From: an uncultured Atopobiaceae bacterium
GTDB taxonomy: Bacteria > Actinomycetota > Coriobacteriia > Coriobacteriales > Atopobiaceae
Length of the DNA stretch: 6,273 nt
Direction of reading: 5' to 3'
Assembly: GCA_900770865.1 (NCBI GenBank)
Contig: CAAGLU010000246.1
Span: 1-6,273 of the forward strand
In this document: in pieces, positions 1 through 5,974 of the stretch
How the letters are laid out: every line of letters starts with the position of its first letter
Numbering within the stretch: the stretch's first letter is position 1
Notes under the pieces: generated by a model
The model's input: only the letters and a program-made list of their open reading frames with translations
The model's database searches: none
What the model was told of the DNA's origin: nothing
Program-made: the position numbers and the translations under genes

Positions 1-15
1 CCTATCCATGATAGG
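1..15. repeat. Small perfect inverted repeat downstream of the operon, possible terminator stem
   Basis: CCTATC (1-6) and GATAGG (10-15) are exact reverse complements around a 3-base loop. The repeat lies about 70 bases past the last stop codon in the direction of transcription. The minus-strand sequence that would have to be a U-tract falls beyond the left edge, so a Rho-independent terminator can be neither confirmed nor excluded. C on the minus strand opposite position 16 could extend the stem if position 0 pairs. Confidence 0.3.
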
Positions 16-23
16 GCTGCCCA

Positions 24-56
24 GTTGCGGTGCGCATACGGCTTTTGTCACGCAAC
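24..56. repeat. Imperfect inverted repeat in the 3' flank of the ABC-F gene
   Basis: GTTGCG (24-29) and CGCAAC (51-56) are reverse complements, spaced by 21 bases. Shifting by one bulged G allows an 8-base stem (GTTGC plus GTG against CAC plus GCAAC). No T-run follows on either strand, so it does not look like an intrinsic terminator by itself. The flank 1-86 otherwise shows no gene. Confidence 0.25.
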
Positions 57-86
57 CATTCGTATTGTGTATGGCGCGCCGAGGCC

Positions 87-1925
87 CTACTCGATACCCA
101 GCTTGTCCGAGAGTTCAAGCCACTCGTCCTCGAGCGCCTCGCGCGCAGCTACGGCGTCATCGACCGCCGTCTGGGCGGCAACGAGCTTCTCGTAGTCCGT
201 AGGATCGACCTCTGCAAGCGCGGCGCGCAGCCTGTCCGGCTCGCCCTCGGTCTTCTCAAGTTTTCGCGTCACGGCATCGAATCGCTTCTTGAGCTCGCGT
301 CGCTCCTGGTTCGACAGGGGTGCATCCTGCGCACCCGTCGAGTCGCCTGGCGTGGCTGGCCCTTCCGTAGCGGAGTTTCGCGAAGCGCACTCCGCGGAGG
401 AAGGGGCTGCCGCGCCCTCGGGAGCGTCGAGGAGGTCGAGGAACTCGTCTACGCCGCCCGGGCAGTGGCGCACGTGACCGTTGAGAAGCGCGTACTGGTC
501 GTCAGTCACGCGCTCCATGAGGAAGCGGTCGTGCGAGACCATGAGGAGCGTGCCCGGCCAGGTGTCGAGCAGGTCCTCAAGCACCGCAAGCATGTCGGTG
601 TCCAGGTCGTTGCCAGGCTCGTCGAGCACAAGTACGTTGGGCTCGTCGAGAAGCACCGTGAGCAGCGCGAGGCGTCTGCGCTGGCCGCCAGAGAGGTCGT
701 GCACGAAGTTCGTGAGCTCGGAGCGCTCGAAACCAAGTCGCTCGAGGAGCTGCGTGGGGCTCTGGGGCTTGTCGTCCACGTAGTAGGTGCTCTTGTAGCG
801 CGAGAGTACCTCGAGCACGCGCCAGTTCTCCTTCTCGGAAAGCGTGTCCAGGTGCTGCGACATCCAGCCAAACCGAACAGACTTGCCAATGCGGACGGTG
901 CCGGAAGTGGGCTGCAACTTGCCCGTCATGACCTTAAGCAGCGTTGACTTTCCCGCACCGTTGGCGCCCAGGATGCCGTAGCGGTCGCCGGGGCCAATGG
1001 TCCAGGTGATGTCATCAAGCACGCGCGAACCATCAGGATAGGCAAACGAGACGTCCTTCATCTCGATGACCTGCTTGCCCAGCCTGCTCACGGCGAGGCG
1101 CTTAAGCTCGATGGGGTTTCTCAGTGGTGGGTCGTCGGCGAGAAGCGCTCGCGCCGCCTCGACGCGGAAGCGCGGCTTGCTCGAGCGTGCCTTGGCACCG
1201 TGTGCCAGCCAGTTGAGCTCCTTGCGCAGCGTGTTCTGGCGACGCTCCTCGGTGGCCGCGGCCATACGGTCGCGTTCGACGCGCTGCTGGATGTAGGCGG
1301 AATAGCCGCCGTCAAAAGGCTCGATCTCTCGGTCGTGGACTTCCCACATGTGCTCGCAGACCTCGTCCAAGAACCAGCGGTCGTGCGTCACCACAAGAAG
1401 CGCTCCGGTGCCCTCGGGCCAACGGGTCTTGAGGTGGTCGGCAAGCCAGCGGATGGCGTGCATGTCCAGGTGGTTGGTGGGCTCGTCCATGAGGATGACG
1501 TCCCAAGTGCCCACGAGGAGCCGCGCCAGGTCGCAGCGGCGCCGCTGGCCGCCTGAGAGCGTGCCAACGGTGGCGTCCCAGTCCACGTCCCCCAGAAGCT
1601 CCGAGATAATCTGTCGCACGCGTGGGTCGGATGCCCACATGTAGTCGGGGACGTCGCCCACAACCGCACGGCCCACGGTCCAGTCGTCGTGAAGCTCGTC
1701 ATCCTGTCCAAGGAACCCCACGTGGATGCCGTTTCTCCAGGTGACGGTACCCGCGTCAGGCTCAAGGCGATGCGCGATAAGCTCAAGCAGCGTCGACTTG
1801 CCGTCGCCGTTCCTGCCTACCACGCCAATGCGTTCGCCCTCGTTGATGCCTATGGTCTGGTCGTCAAGCACAGGCTTGCCCGGCCACTCGTGCGAGAGGT
1901 GCTCGCACCCTATGAGAATCCCCAT
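87..1925 (-). CDS. ABC-F family ATPase, Uup-like, with C-terminal coiled-coil domain
   Basis: A soluble protein with two nucleotide-binding domains and no membrane segments. ABC-F proteins act on ribosomes (translation factors, antibiotic resistance), and Uup-like members are linked to ribosome function and to tolerance of DNA damage and transposon excision. NBD1: Walker A GRNGDGKS (37-44), Q-loop Gln74, signature LSGGQ (123-127), Walker B VILMDE (143-148), His181. The charged linker (about 205-285) with NWLAHGAKAR is the P-site-reaching element, short as in Uup. NBD2: GANGAGKS (320-327), Gln357, LSGGQ (411-415), VLVLDE (431-436), His465. Both sites look catalytically complete; NBD2 has EPGND where EPTND is usual. 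An Ala/Ser/Pro-rich tether (501-540) leads to a helical C-terminal domain (541-609) like the Uup DNA/RNA-binding coiled coil. The ATG at 1925 forms TAATG with the nfo stop; AAGGA at 1933-1929 is its ribosome binding site. I withhold the symbol uup because orthology cannot be proven by eye. Confidence 0.93.
   Translation of the reverse strand: MGILIGCEHLSHEWPGKPVLDDQTIGINEGERIGVVGRNGDGKSTLLELIAHRLEPDAGTVTWRNGIHVGFLGQDDELHDDWTVGRAVVGDVPDYMWASDPRVRQIISELLGDVDWDATVGTLSGGQRRRCDLARLLVGTWDVILMDEPTNHLDMHAIRWLADHLKTRWPEGTGALLVVTHDRWFLDEVCEHMWEVHDREIEPFDGGYSAYIQQRVERDRMAAATEERRQNTLRKELNWLAHGAKARSSKPRFRVEAARALLADDPPLRNPIELKRLAVSRLGKQVIEMKDVSFAYPDGSRVLDDITWTIGPGDRYGILGANGAGKSTLLKVMTGKLQPTSGTVRIGKSVRFGWMSQHLDTLSEKENWRVLEVLSRYKSTYYVDDKPQSPTQLLERLGFERSELTNFVHDLSGGQRRRLALLTVLLDEPNVLVLDEPGNDLDTDMLAVLEDLLDTWPGTLLMVSHDRFLMERVTDDQYALLNGHVRHCPGGVDEFLDLLDAPEGAAAPSSAECASRNSATEGPATPGDSTGAQDAPLSNQERRELKKRFDAVTRKLEKTEGEPDRLRAALAEVDPTDYEKLVAAQTAVDDAVAAREALEDEWLELSDKLGIE
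360..405. repeat. 46-base interrupted palindrome inside the ABC-F linker-coding region
   Basis: Two nested arm pairs are visible: an outer 7-base pair at 360-366 and 399-405 (CCCTTCC/GGAAGGG), and an inner 7-base pair at 370-376 and 389-395 (GCGGAGT/ACTCCGC). A 3/3 internal loop separates them. The 12-base apical loop begins with the self-complementary TTCGCGAA. It encodes residues about 508-522 of the ABC-F protein, in the low-complexity tether between NBD2 and the C-terminal helical domain. In mRNA it would give a long stem-loop. It may be a captured small palindromic element or an mRNA structure, or chance in GC-rich low-complexity DNA. Confidence 0.6.
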
Positions 1926-2791
1926 TAGTCCTTCCCATCTCCCCGGGCAAGTCCCCTGAGGAGTGTTATCTCCTGTGCATAGCCCTCAAGCTCGCTGGGC
2001 GTCTCGAGGATCATGGGCAGCCCGCACAGGCGCGGGTTGGTCACCACGGCCTCAAAGGTGGAGAGCCCAAGCGTGCCCTGGCCGATCTTCTCGTGACGGT
2101 CCTTGTGAGAGCCAAGCGGGTTCTTTGAGTCGTTCACGTGCAGCGCTTTCAGGCGGTCAAGCCCAATCACGTGGTCAAACTCGTCGAGCACGCCATCGAG
2201 GTCGTCGACGATGTCGTAGCCCGCGTCGGCTACGTGGCAGGTGTCGAGGCACACGCCGAGAAGGTCACCCTCATGGGTCCCCTCGATGATGCGAGCCAGC
2301 TCCTCGAAGCGCGAACCCACCTCGGAGCCCTTGCCTGCCATAGTCTCCAGCAGGACGGTAGTCTTCTGGCCTCGAACCAACACCTGGTCAAGACCCTCGC
2401 AGATAAGGCGAATGCCCTCGTCAACCCCTTGGCCCACATGGCTTCCCGGGTGGAAGTTGTAGTAGTTGCCAGGCAGCATCTCCATAAGCTGAAGATCGCC
2501 CGCCATGGCCTCACGAGCAAACTCAACCGTCTGCGTCTTGGCCGAGCAGAGGTTCATGGTATATGGCGCGTGCGCAACAAGCCGCCCAAAGCCGTTGTCG
2601 GCAAGGATGCCGAGAAGTTCCGCCACATCGTCTGGGTTTGGCGTTTTGGCACGGCCGCCACGCGGGTTTCTCGTGAAGAAGGCAAAGGTGTTTGCCCCAA
2701 TGCCAAGCGCGGTCTTGCCCATTTGCGCAAACCCACCCGCAACCGAGAGATGGCAGCCGATGGTGATCTCGCCGTGACGTGCCTCGCTCAT
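1925..2791 (-). CDS. nfo: Endonuclease IV (AP endonuclease, deoxyribonuclease IV)
   Basis: A class II AP endonuclease that cuts 5' to abasic sites and processes blocked 3' ends in base excision repair. The 288-residue protein has the AP2Ec TIM-barrel pattern with three zinc ions. All nine metal ligands known from E. coli Nfo have counterparts: His74, His114, Glu149, Asp183, His186, His218, Asp231, His233 and Glu263. Supporting motifs are GCHLSVAGG (12-20), NFHPGSH (112-118), LETMAGKGSEVG (148-159), CLDTCHVADAGYD (181-193), LHVNDSKN (217-224) and ILETPSE (261-267). The AGKG variant, in place of AGQG, is acceptable in the family. The ATG at 2791 overlaps the coaBC stop as ATGA and has GGAGG at 2800-2796, 4 bases upstream, inside coaBC. 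The TAA stop shares its last base with the next gene's ATG. There is no reason to doubt activity. Confidence 0.97.
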   Translation of the reverse strand: MSEARHGEITIGCHLSVAGGFAQMGKTALGIGANTFAFFTRNPRGGRAKTPNPDDVAELLGILADNGFGRLVAHAPYTMNLCSAKTQTVEFAREAMAGDLQLMEMLPGNYYNFHPGSHVGQGVDEGIRLICEGLDQVLVRGQKTTVLLETMAGKGSEVGSRFEELARIIEGTHEGDLLGVCLDTCHVADAGYDIVDDLDGVLDEFDHVIGLDRLKALHVNDSKNPLGSHKDRHEKIGQGTLGLSTFEAVVTNPRLCGLPMILETPSELEGYAQEITLLRGLARGDGKD

Positions 2792-4020
2792 GCGTCCTCC
2801 CCCGACACGGCCGCGGCAACGCGGTCGCAGATGGCAGAGGCGACCTGATCGAGCGGCAGCGTGTCAAGCTGCTCAGTGCGGTCGGGCCACACAAAGGCAA
2901 TCCGGCTCGTGTCGGCGCCAAACGTAGAGTCCGCACGGGACACGTCGTTTGCCACGATGAAATCGCAGCTCTTGCGCTCGAGCTTCTCTCGAGCATTCTT
3001 GAGAAGGTCGTTTGTCTCGGCTGCAAAGCCAACCACGACGCGGCCTCCCTTGGAGCGAGAGAGCTCGGCAAGGATGTCTGCGGTCTTGATAAGGCGAAGC
3101 GTGGAGAGGTCGTCCGTGCCCTTCTTGAGCTTGCGGTCCGCAGGCGAGGCAGGCGTGTAGTCCGCGACTGCCGCGGCGCATATAGCCGCGTCGGCGTTGG
3201 CGAAGGCTGCAACGGTGGCATCGCGCATCTGTGCCGCCGAGACAACCGGGACCACGTAGACCCCCTGTGGCGCGGCAAGCGAGACCGGTCCGGAGACCAG
3301 AGTCACCGTGGCGCCTCGGCGCGAGGCCTCGCGGGCGATGGCGTAGCCCATCTTGCCCGTGGAGGCGTTGGCGATGTAGCGCACGGGGTCGATGGCCTCG
3401 TGCGTGGGCCCGGCCGTAATCACAAGCCTCATGCCAGCCATGTCCTGCTTGGCAGGGGCAAGCGCGTCAAGAGCAGCGGACACGATGTCCGAGACTTCCG
3501 CAAGCTTGCCCTCGCCCACGTCACCGCAGGCGAGAAGCCCCGTCTGCGGCATCACAAAGCGAATGCCGCGCGAACGGAGCGTTGCGACGTTTGCCTGCGT
3601 GGCAGGGTTTCTCCACATGTGGACGTTCATGGCAGCTGCCACAAGCACCGGGCAGTGCGCGGCAAGAAGCGTGGTAGAGAGACAGTCGTCTGCAATCCCC
3701 ATTGCCATCTTAGCCAGCACGTTCCCGGTTGCGGGAACAACCACCACAAGGTCAGCCCAGTCGGCAAGGAAGATGTGCGGAATGGGAGAATCCGGGTAGG
3801 CATAGAGGTCGTCCGCCACGGGATGGCCGGAGAGCGCCTCGAACGTGGGGGTGCCCACAAAGCGCTCCGCATCTGCTGTCATAGTCACGCGAACGTCGCA
3901 GCCCGCGTGCTGCAAGCCGCGCATGACCTCGATTGCCTTGTAGACTGCAATACCTCCCGTGACTGCGAGGACGACACGAGACGCCGCCGGCTCTGTATCC
4001 CTGTGCGCGCTCTCGCTCAC
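2788..4020 (-). CDS. coaBC: Bifunctional phosphopantothenoylcysteine decarboxylase / phosphopantothenate-cysteine ligase
   Basis: It performs two cytosolic steps of coenzyme A synthesis: cysteine ligation to 4'-phosphopantothenate, then FMN-dependent decarboxylation to 4'-phosphopantetheine. The protein has 410 residues, normal for the fusion. CoaC half: TGGIAVYKA (21-29), PHI with active-site His82, VPATGN (95-100, the PASANT-type motif), MNVHMW (131-136) and LLACGDVGEGKLAE (162-175) with the flap cysteine Cys165. CoaB half: ITAGPTHEAIDPVRYIAN (201-218), STGKMG (220-225), VSGPV (242-246), AAAVADY (282-288), KLKK (297-300), GFAAET (331-336) and IVAND (355-359). No catalytic residue appears to be missing; the FGADTS stretch (367-372) has Ser where Asn is common. 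The frame stays open to 4143, but the extra 41 residues are arginine/proline-rich, lie antiparallel to nothing conserved and overlap the zinc-ribbon gene. The GTG at 4020 has a strong Shine-Dalgarno and places the first motif at residue 21, as expected. Confidence 0.97.
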   Translation of the reverse strand: MSESAHRDTEPAASRVVLAVTGGIAVYKAIEVMRGLQHAGCDVRVTMTADAERFVGTPTFEALSGHPVADDLYAYPDSPIPHIFLADWADLVVVVPATGNVLAKMAMGIADDCLSTTLLAAHCPVLVAAAMNVHMWRNPATQANVATLRSRGIRFVMPQTGLLACGDVGEGKLAEVSDIVSAALDALAPAKQDMAGMRLVITAGPTHEAIDPVRYIANASTGKMGYAIAREASRRGATVTLVSGPVSLAAPQGVYVVPVVSAAQMRDATVAAFANADAAICAAAVADYTPASPADRKLKKGTDDLSTLRLIKTADILAELSRSKGGRVVVGFAAETNDLLKNAREKLERKSCDFIVANDVSRADSTFGADTSRIAFVWPDRTEQLDTLPLDQVASAICDRVAAAVSGEDA

Positions 4021-4751
4021 TTGCCCTCCCCCTCGACGTAGGGATCGTCCACAATGAGGATGCGGTGGCAATAGGGGCACTCGGCAACGTCGTCGCCGTG
4101 CGTGAGGTCGTGGAACGAGGCAGGCTGGAGCTTCACGCGGCACACCGAGGGAACGTTGCCCACGAGCTTCTCAACGGCAAGCCCCTTGAAGCGCTTGCGG
4201 GCAGCCTCGTAGTCGCTCAGGTGCTTGGCAGAGATCTGCGCAGCCACGCTCTTGCGCTCCACGTCGAGCTGGACGATCTTGCTCCTGATCTGGGCGCTGT
4301 CCGTCTCGAACGACTTCTTCTGTGCGGCCTCCTCCTCGTCGAGGCGCTCAAGCGTGAGCTTGGCGTTGCTCTCGGCGCGCTTGACCTTCTCGAGGTCCTC
4401 GTCGAGCTGCGCGCGGGTGTGCTCGAGCTTCTCGACCTTCTTGGCAAGCCCCGTGAGGTGCGCCTCGTAGTCCTGGATCTGACGATAGCCGTGGCTTCCC
4501 GATGCGACCTCGGCCTTGACCTCCTCGGTGCGTGCACGGTAGTGCTCGAGGTCCTCCTGGTTCTCGGCCACAAAGGTCTCCAGGTCCTTACGCTGGGCGA
4601 AGATCTTGGTCTGCTCGCTCTGCACCTTGCGGCGCGCGCGTGCGATGGCCTGCATCTTCTTCTGCTGGGGCATGGCTGCCAGCGTGGACGCCATGCGAAG
4701 CATGTCGAGATCGATCTCTTGGAGCCTGAGGAGCGCCTGTGCTTCTGTCAT
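4017..4751 (-). CDS. Coiled-coil protein with C-terminal zinc ribbon (COG1579-like)
   Basis: A 244-residue soluble protein. Residues about 3-185 are almost entirely charged heptad-like helix and look like a long antiparallel coiled-coil hairpin. A GSHGYRQIQDYEAHL segment (84-98) sits where family members carry a conserved turn-and-return element. The C-terminus holds a zinc-ribbon-like knuckle pair: Cys204, then CPYCHRIL at 225-232. The family's biochemical role is not settled; nucleic-acid or protein binding is often suggested. The canonical first knuckle is CxxC, but here Pro201 sits at the first cysteine position, so only three of four ligands are visible. Histidines 214, 218 and 229 are nearby. 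The ATG start at 4751 has AAGGTG (4765-4760) 8 bases upstream. The gene begins 32 bases after the desulfurase stop and its TGA overlaps the coaBC start. There is no signal peptide or membrane segment. Confidence 0.88.
   Translation of the reverse strand: MTEAQALLRLQEIDLDMLRMASTLAAMPQQKKMQAIARARRKVQSEQTKIFAQRKDLETFVAENQEDLEHYRARTEEVKAEVASGSHGYRQIQDYEAHLTGLAKKVEKLEHTRAQLDEDLEKVKRAESNAKLTLERLDEEEAAQKKSFETDSAQIRSKIVQLDVERKSVAAQISAKHLSDYEAARKRFKGLAVEKLVGNVPSVCRVKLQPASFHDLTHGDDVAECPYCHRILIVDDPYVEGEGK
4021..4032 (-). promoter_or_regulatory. Ribosome binding site deciding the coaBC GTG start
   Basis: GGGGGAGGG at 4032-4024 contains a full GGAGG core ending 4 bases before the GTG at 4020. It lies in the last codons (Glu-Gly-Glu-Gly) of the zinc-ribbon gene, whose TGA overlaps the GTG. 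It supports the 410-residue CoaBC over the longer open frame and implies translational coupling. Confidence 0.8.
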
Positions 4752-4783
4752 GGGGCTCTCACCTTCCTTGGTGGGTGTGCGTT

Positions 4784-5974
4784 CTACTGATGACGTGCCT
4801 TTGTCTGCTTGACGAGCGAGATAAGCTCTGCGGCAAAGGTTTCGAGGTCCTCCTCGGCAACGCGCTCGTCAAAGGAGATGCGAAGAGAGCCGAGGGCCTG
4901 GTCGCGGCCTATACCCATGGACGTGAGCACGTGGCTTGCGTCAAGGGAACCGGACGAGCAGGCAGAGCCGGCCGATACCGCATAGCCGCGCTCGTCAAGG
5001 CCAAGCACGAGGGATTGCGAGTCAAGGCCCGGGACCATGACGCTCACCATGCCGGGAAGGCGGTACTCGTCGACCGTGGTCGTGGTTGTGGGGACGATGC
5101 CCGTGCCCTCCGCACAGATGCGCTGGTAGAGCTTCTCGGCGTGGGCCGCCACCTGCGGGCGCATGGTCTCGATGGAGCCGCAGCAGGCACGCGCGACTGC
5201 TGCAAAGGCAAGTGCGCCGCGCACGTCCTGCGTTCCCGCACGCCTGCCGGACTCCTGGCCGCCGCCAAAGGATTGCGGGGCCAGCGGCACACGACCGCGA
5301 ACGAGAAGCGCGCCCACGCCCACGGGGCCACCGAGCTTGTGGGCTGCAAGGCTCACGGCATCTGCCTGCGAAATGTCGAGGGGAATGCGACCAAACGCCT
5401 GCACGGCGTCGGTATGGAAGAGCGCCCCGGCAGCATGGGCCGCTGCGGCAAGCTCTGACACGGGCTGGACTACGCCCGTCTCGTTGTTGGCGCTCATGAC
5501 CGAGACGAGCGCGCAGTCGGGACCAAGCGCGTCCTCCAGCGCAGAGCGGGAAACCATACCGTCCCTCCCCGGCTTCACGAGCGTCACCTCGAAGCCGCGA
5601 TCACGGAGCGCCCCCGTAACGTCCAGCTCAGAGTCGTGCTCGATGGCGGAGAGAACCACACGCGTGCGCTTGCGATCGCGTTGGTGGGCGCCGCGCGACA
5701 GGCCGAGAAGTGCCAGATTGTTGGACTCGGTGCCGCCTGACGTGAATATCACGTCCGACGGCCTAAAGCCACCGCCCACGCACCGGGCGATGTCGCGGCG
5801 CGCGCCGTCGAGGGCACGGGCCGCCTCTCGACCGGGCGTATGGAGCGAGTTGGGGTTGGCGCCAGCTATGGGAGACTCCTCGTATGCTCGCTCGGCGGCT
5901 AGGGACTCCCCGCGCGCGGGAGCGCTGGCGGCGTAGTCAAGGTATACGGTTGTGCGGGCGGTCACGCTTCTCAC
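4784..5974 (-). CDS. Cysteine desulfurase, class V aminotransferase fold (IscS/NifS type)
   Basis: A PLP enzyme that takes sulfur from L-cysteine, leaving alanine and an enzyme persulfide for Fe-S cluster assembly or thiolation of tRNA or cofactors. The 396-residue length suits the family. Visible in order: YLDYAASAP (11-19), NPNSLHTPGR (40-49), TSGGTESNN (78-86, PLP phosphate contacts), His113 in the EHDS stretch, NNETG (163-167), HTDAVQ (187-192, Asp189 facing the PLP pyridine nitrogen), HK (212-213, Lys213 the Schiff-base lysine), GGGQESGRRAGT (237-248), and SAGSACSSGS (334-343) with the persulfide cysteine Cys339. The loop around Cys339 has the length of group I (IscS/NifS) enzymes. Asp369 stands where RxSxG enzymes usually have glycine. 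The GTG start overlaps the rpe stop; a second GTG at 5965 has a longer spacing from the Shine-Dalgarno. No iscU/sufU, iscR or mnmA gene is next to it, so the acceptor is unknown and I give no gene symbol. Confidence 0.95.
   Translation of the reverse strand: MRSVTARTTVYLDYAASAPARGESLAAERAYEESPIAGANPNSLHTPGREAARALDGARRDIARCVGGGFRPSDVIFTSGGTESNNLALLGLSRGAHQRDRKRTRVVLSAIEHDSELDVTGALRDRGFEVTLVKPGRDGMVSRSALEDALGPDCALVSVMSANNETGVVQPVSELAAAAHAAGALFHTDAVQAFGRIPLDISQADAVSLAAHKLGGPVGVGALLVRGRVPLAPQSFGGGQESGRRAGTQDVRGALAFAAVARACCGSIETMRPQVAAHAEKLYQRICAEGTGIVPTTTTTVDEYRLPGMVSVMVPGLDSQSLVLGLDERGYAVSAGSACSSGSLDASHVLTSMGIGRDQALGSLRISFDERVAEEDLETFAAELISLVKQTKARHQ

Noticed and set aside
30..947. 305-codon plus-strand open frame opposite the ABC-F gene
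   Set aside because: It is antisense to complete, conserved ATPase motifs, shows no recognisable domain and has no convincing ribosome binding site.
2779..4041. 420-codon open frame on the plus strand, opposite coaBC
   Set aside because: It mirrors coaBC codon by codon, has a His/Arg/Cys-rich composition with no family motif, and is explained by GC-rich codon bias on the opposite strand.
4752..4783. 32-base gap between the desulfurase and zinc-ribbon genes as a promoter or small regulatory element
   Set aside because: It is filled mostly by the Shine-Dalgarno region; there is no -10/-35 pair or hairpin worth naming.
4065..4790. 241-codon plus-strand open frame, rich in leucine, opposite the zinc-ribbon gene
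   Set aside because: The Leu/Glu/Val-rich composition is the antisense image of Lys/Glu/Gln coiled-coil codons; it looks membrane-like only by complementarity.
5085..5100. GTGGTCGTGGTTGTGG run as a repeat
   Set aside because: It is simply the complement of a run of five threonine codons (residues 296-300) in a variable surface loop of the desulfurase.
4739..5458. 239-codon plus-strand open frame opposite the cysteine desulfurase
   Set aside because: The minus-strand frame has every expected desulfurase motif; the plus-strand product has none and crosses a gene boundary.
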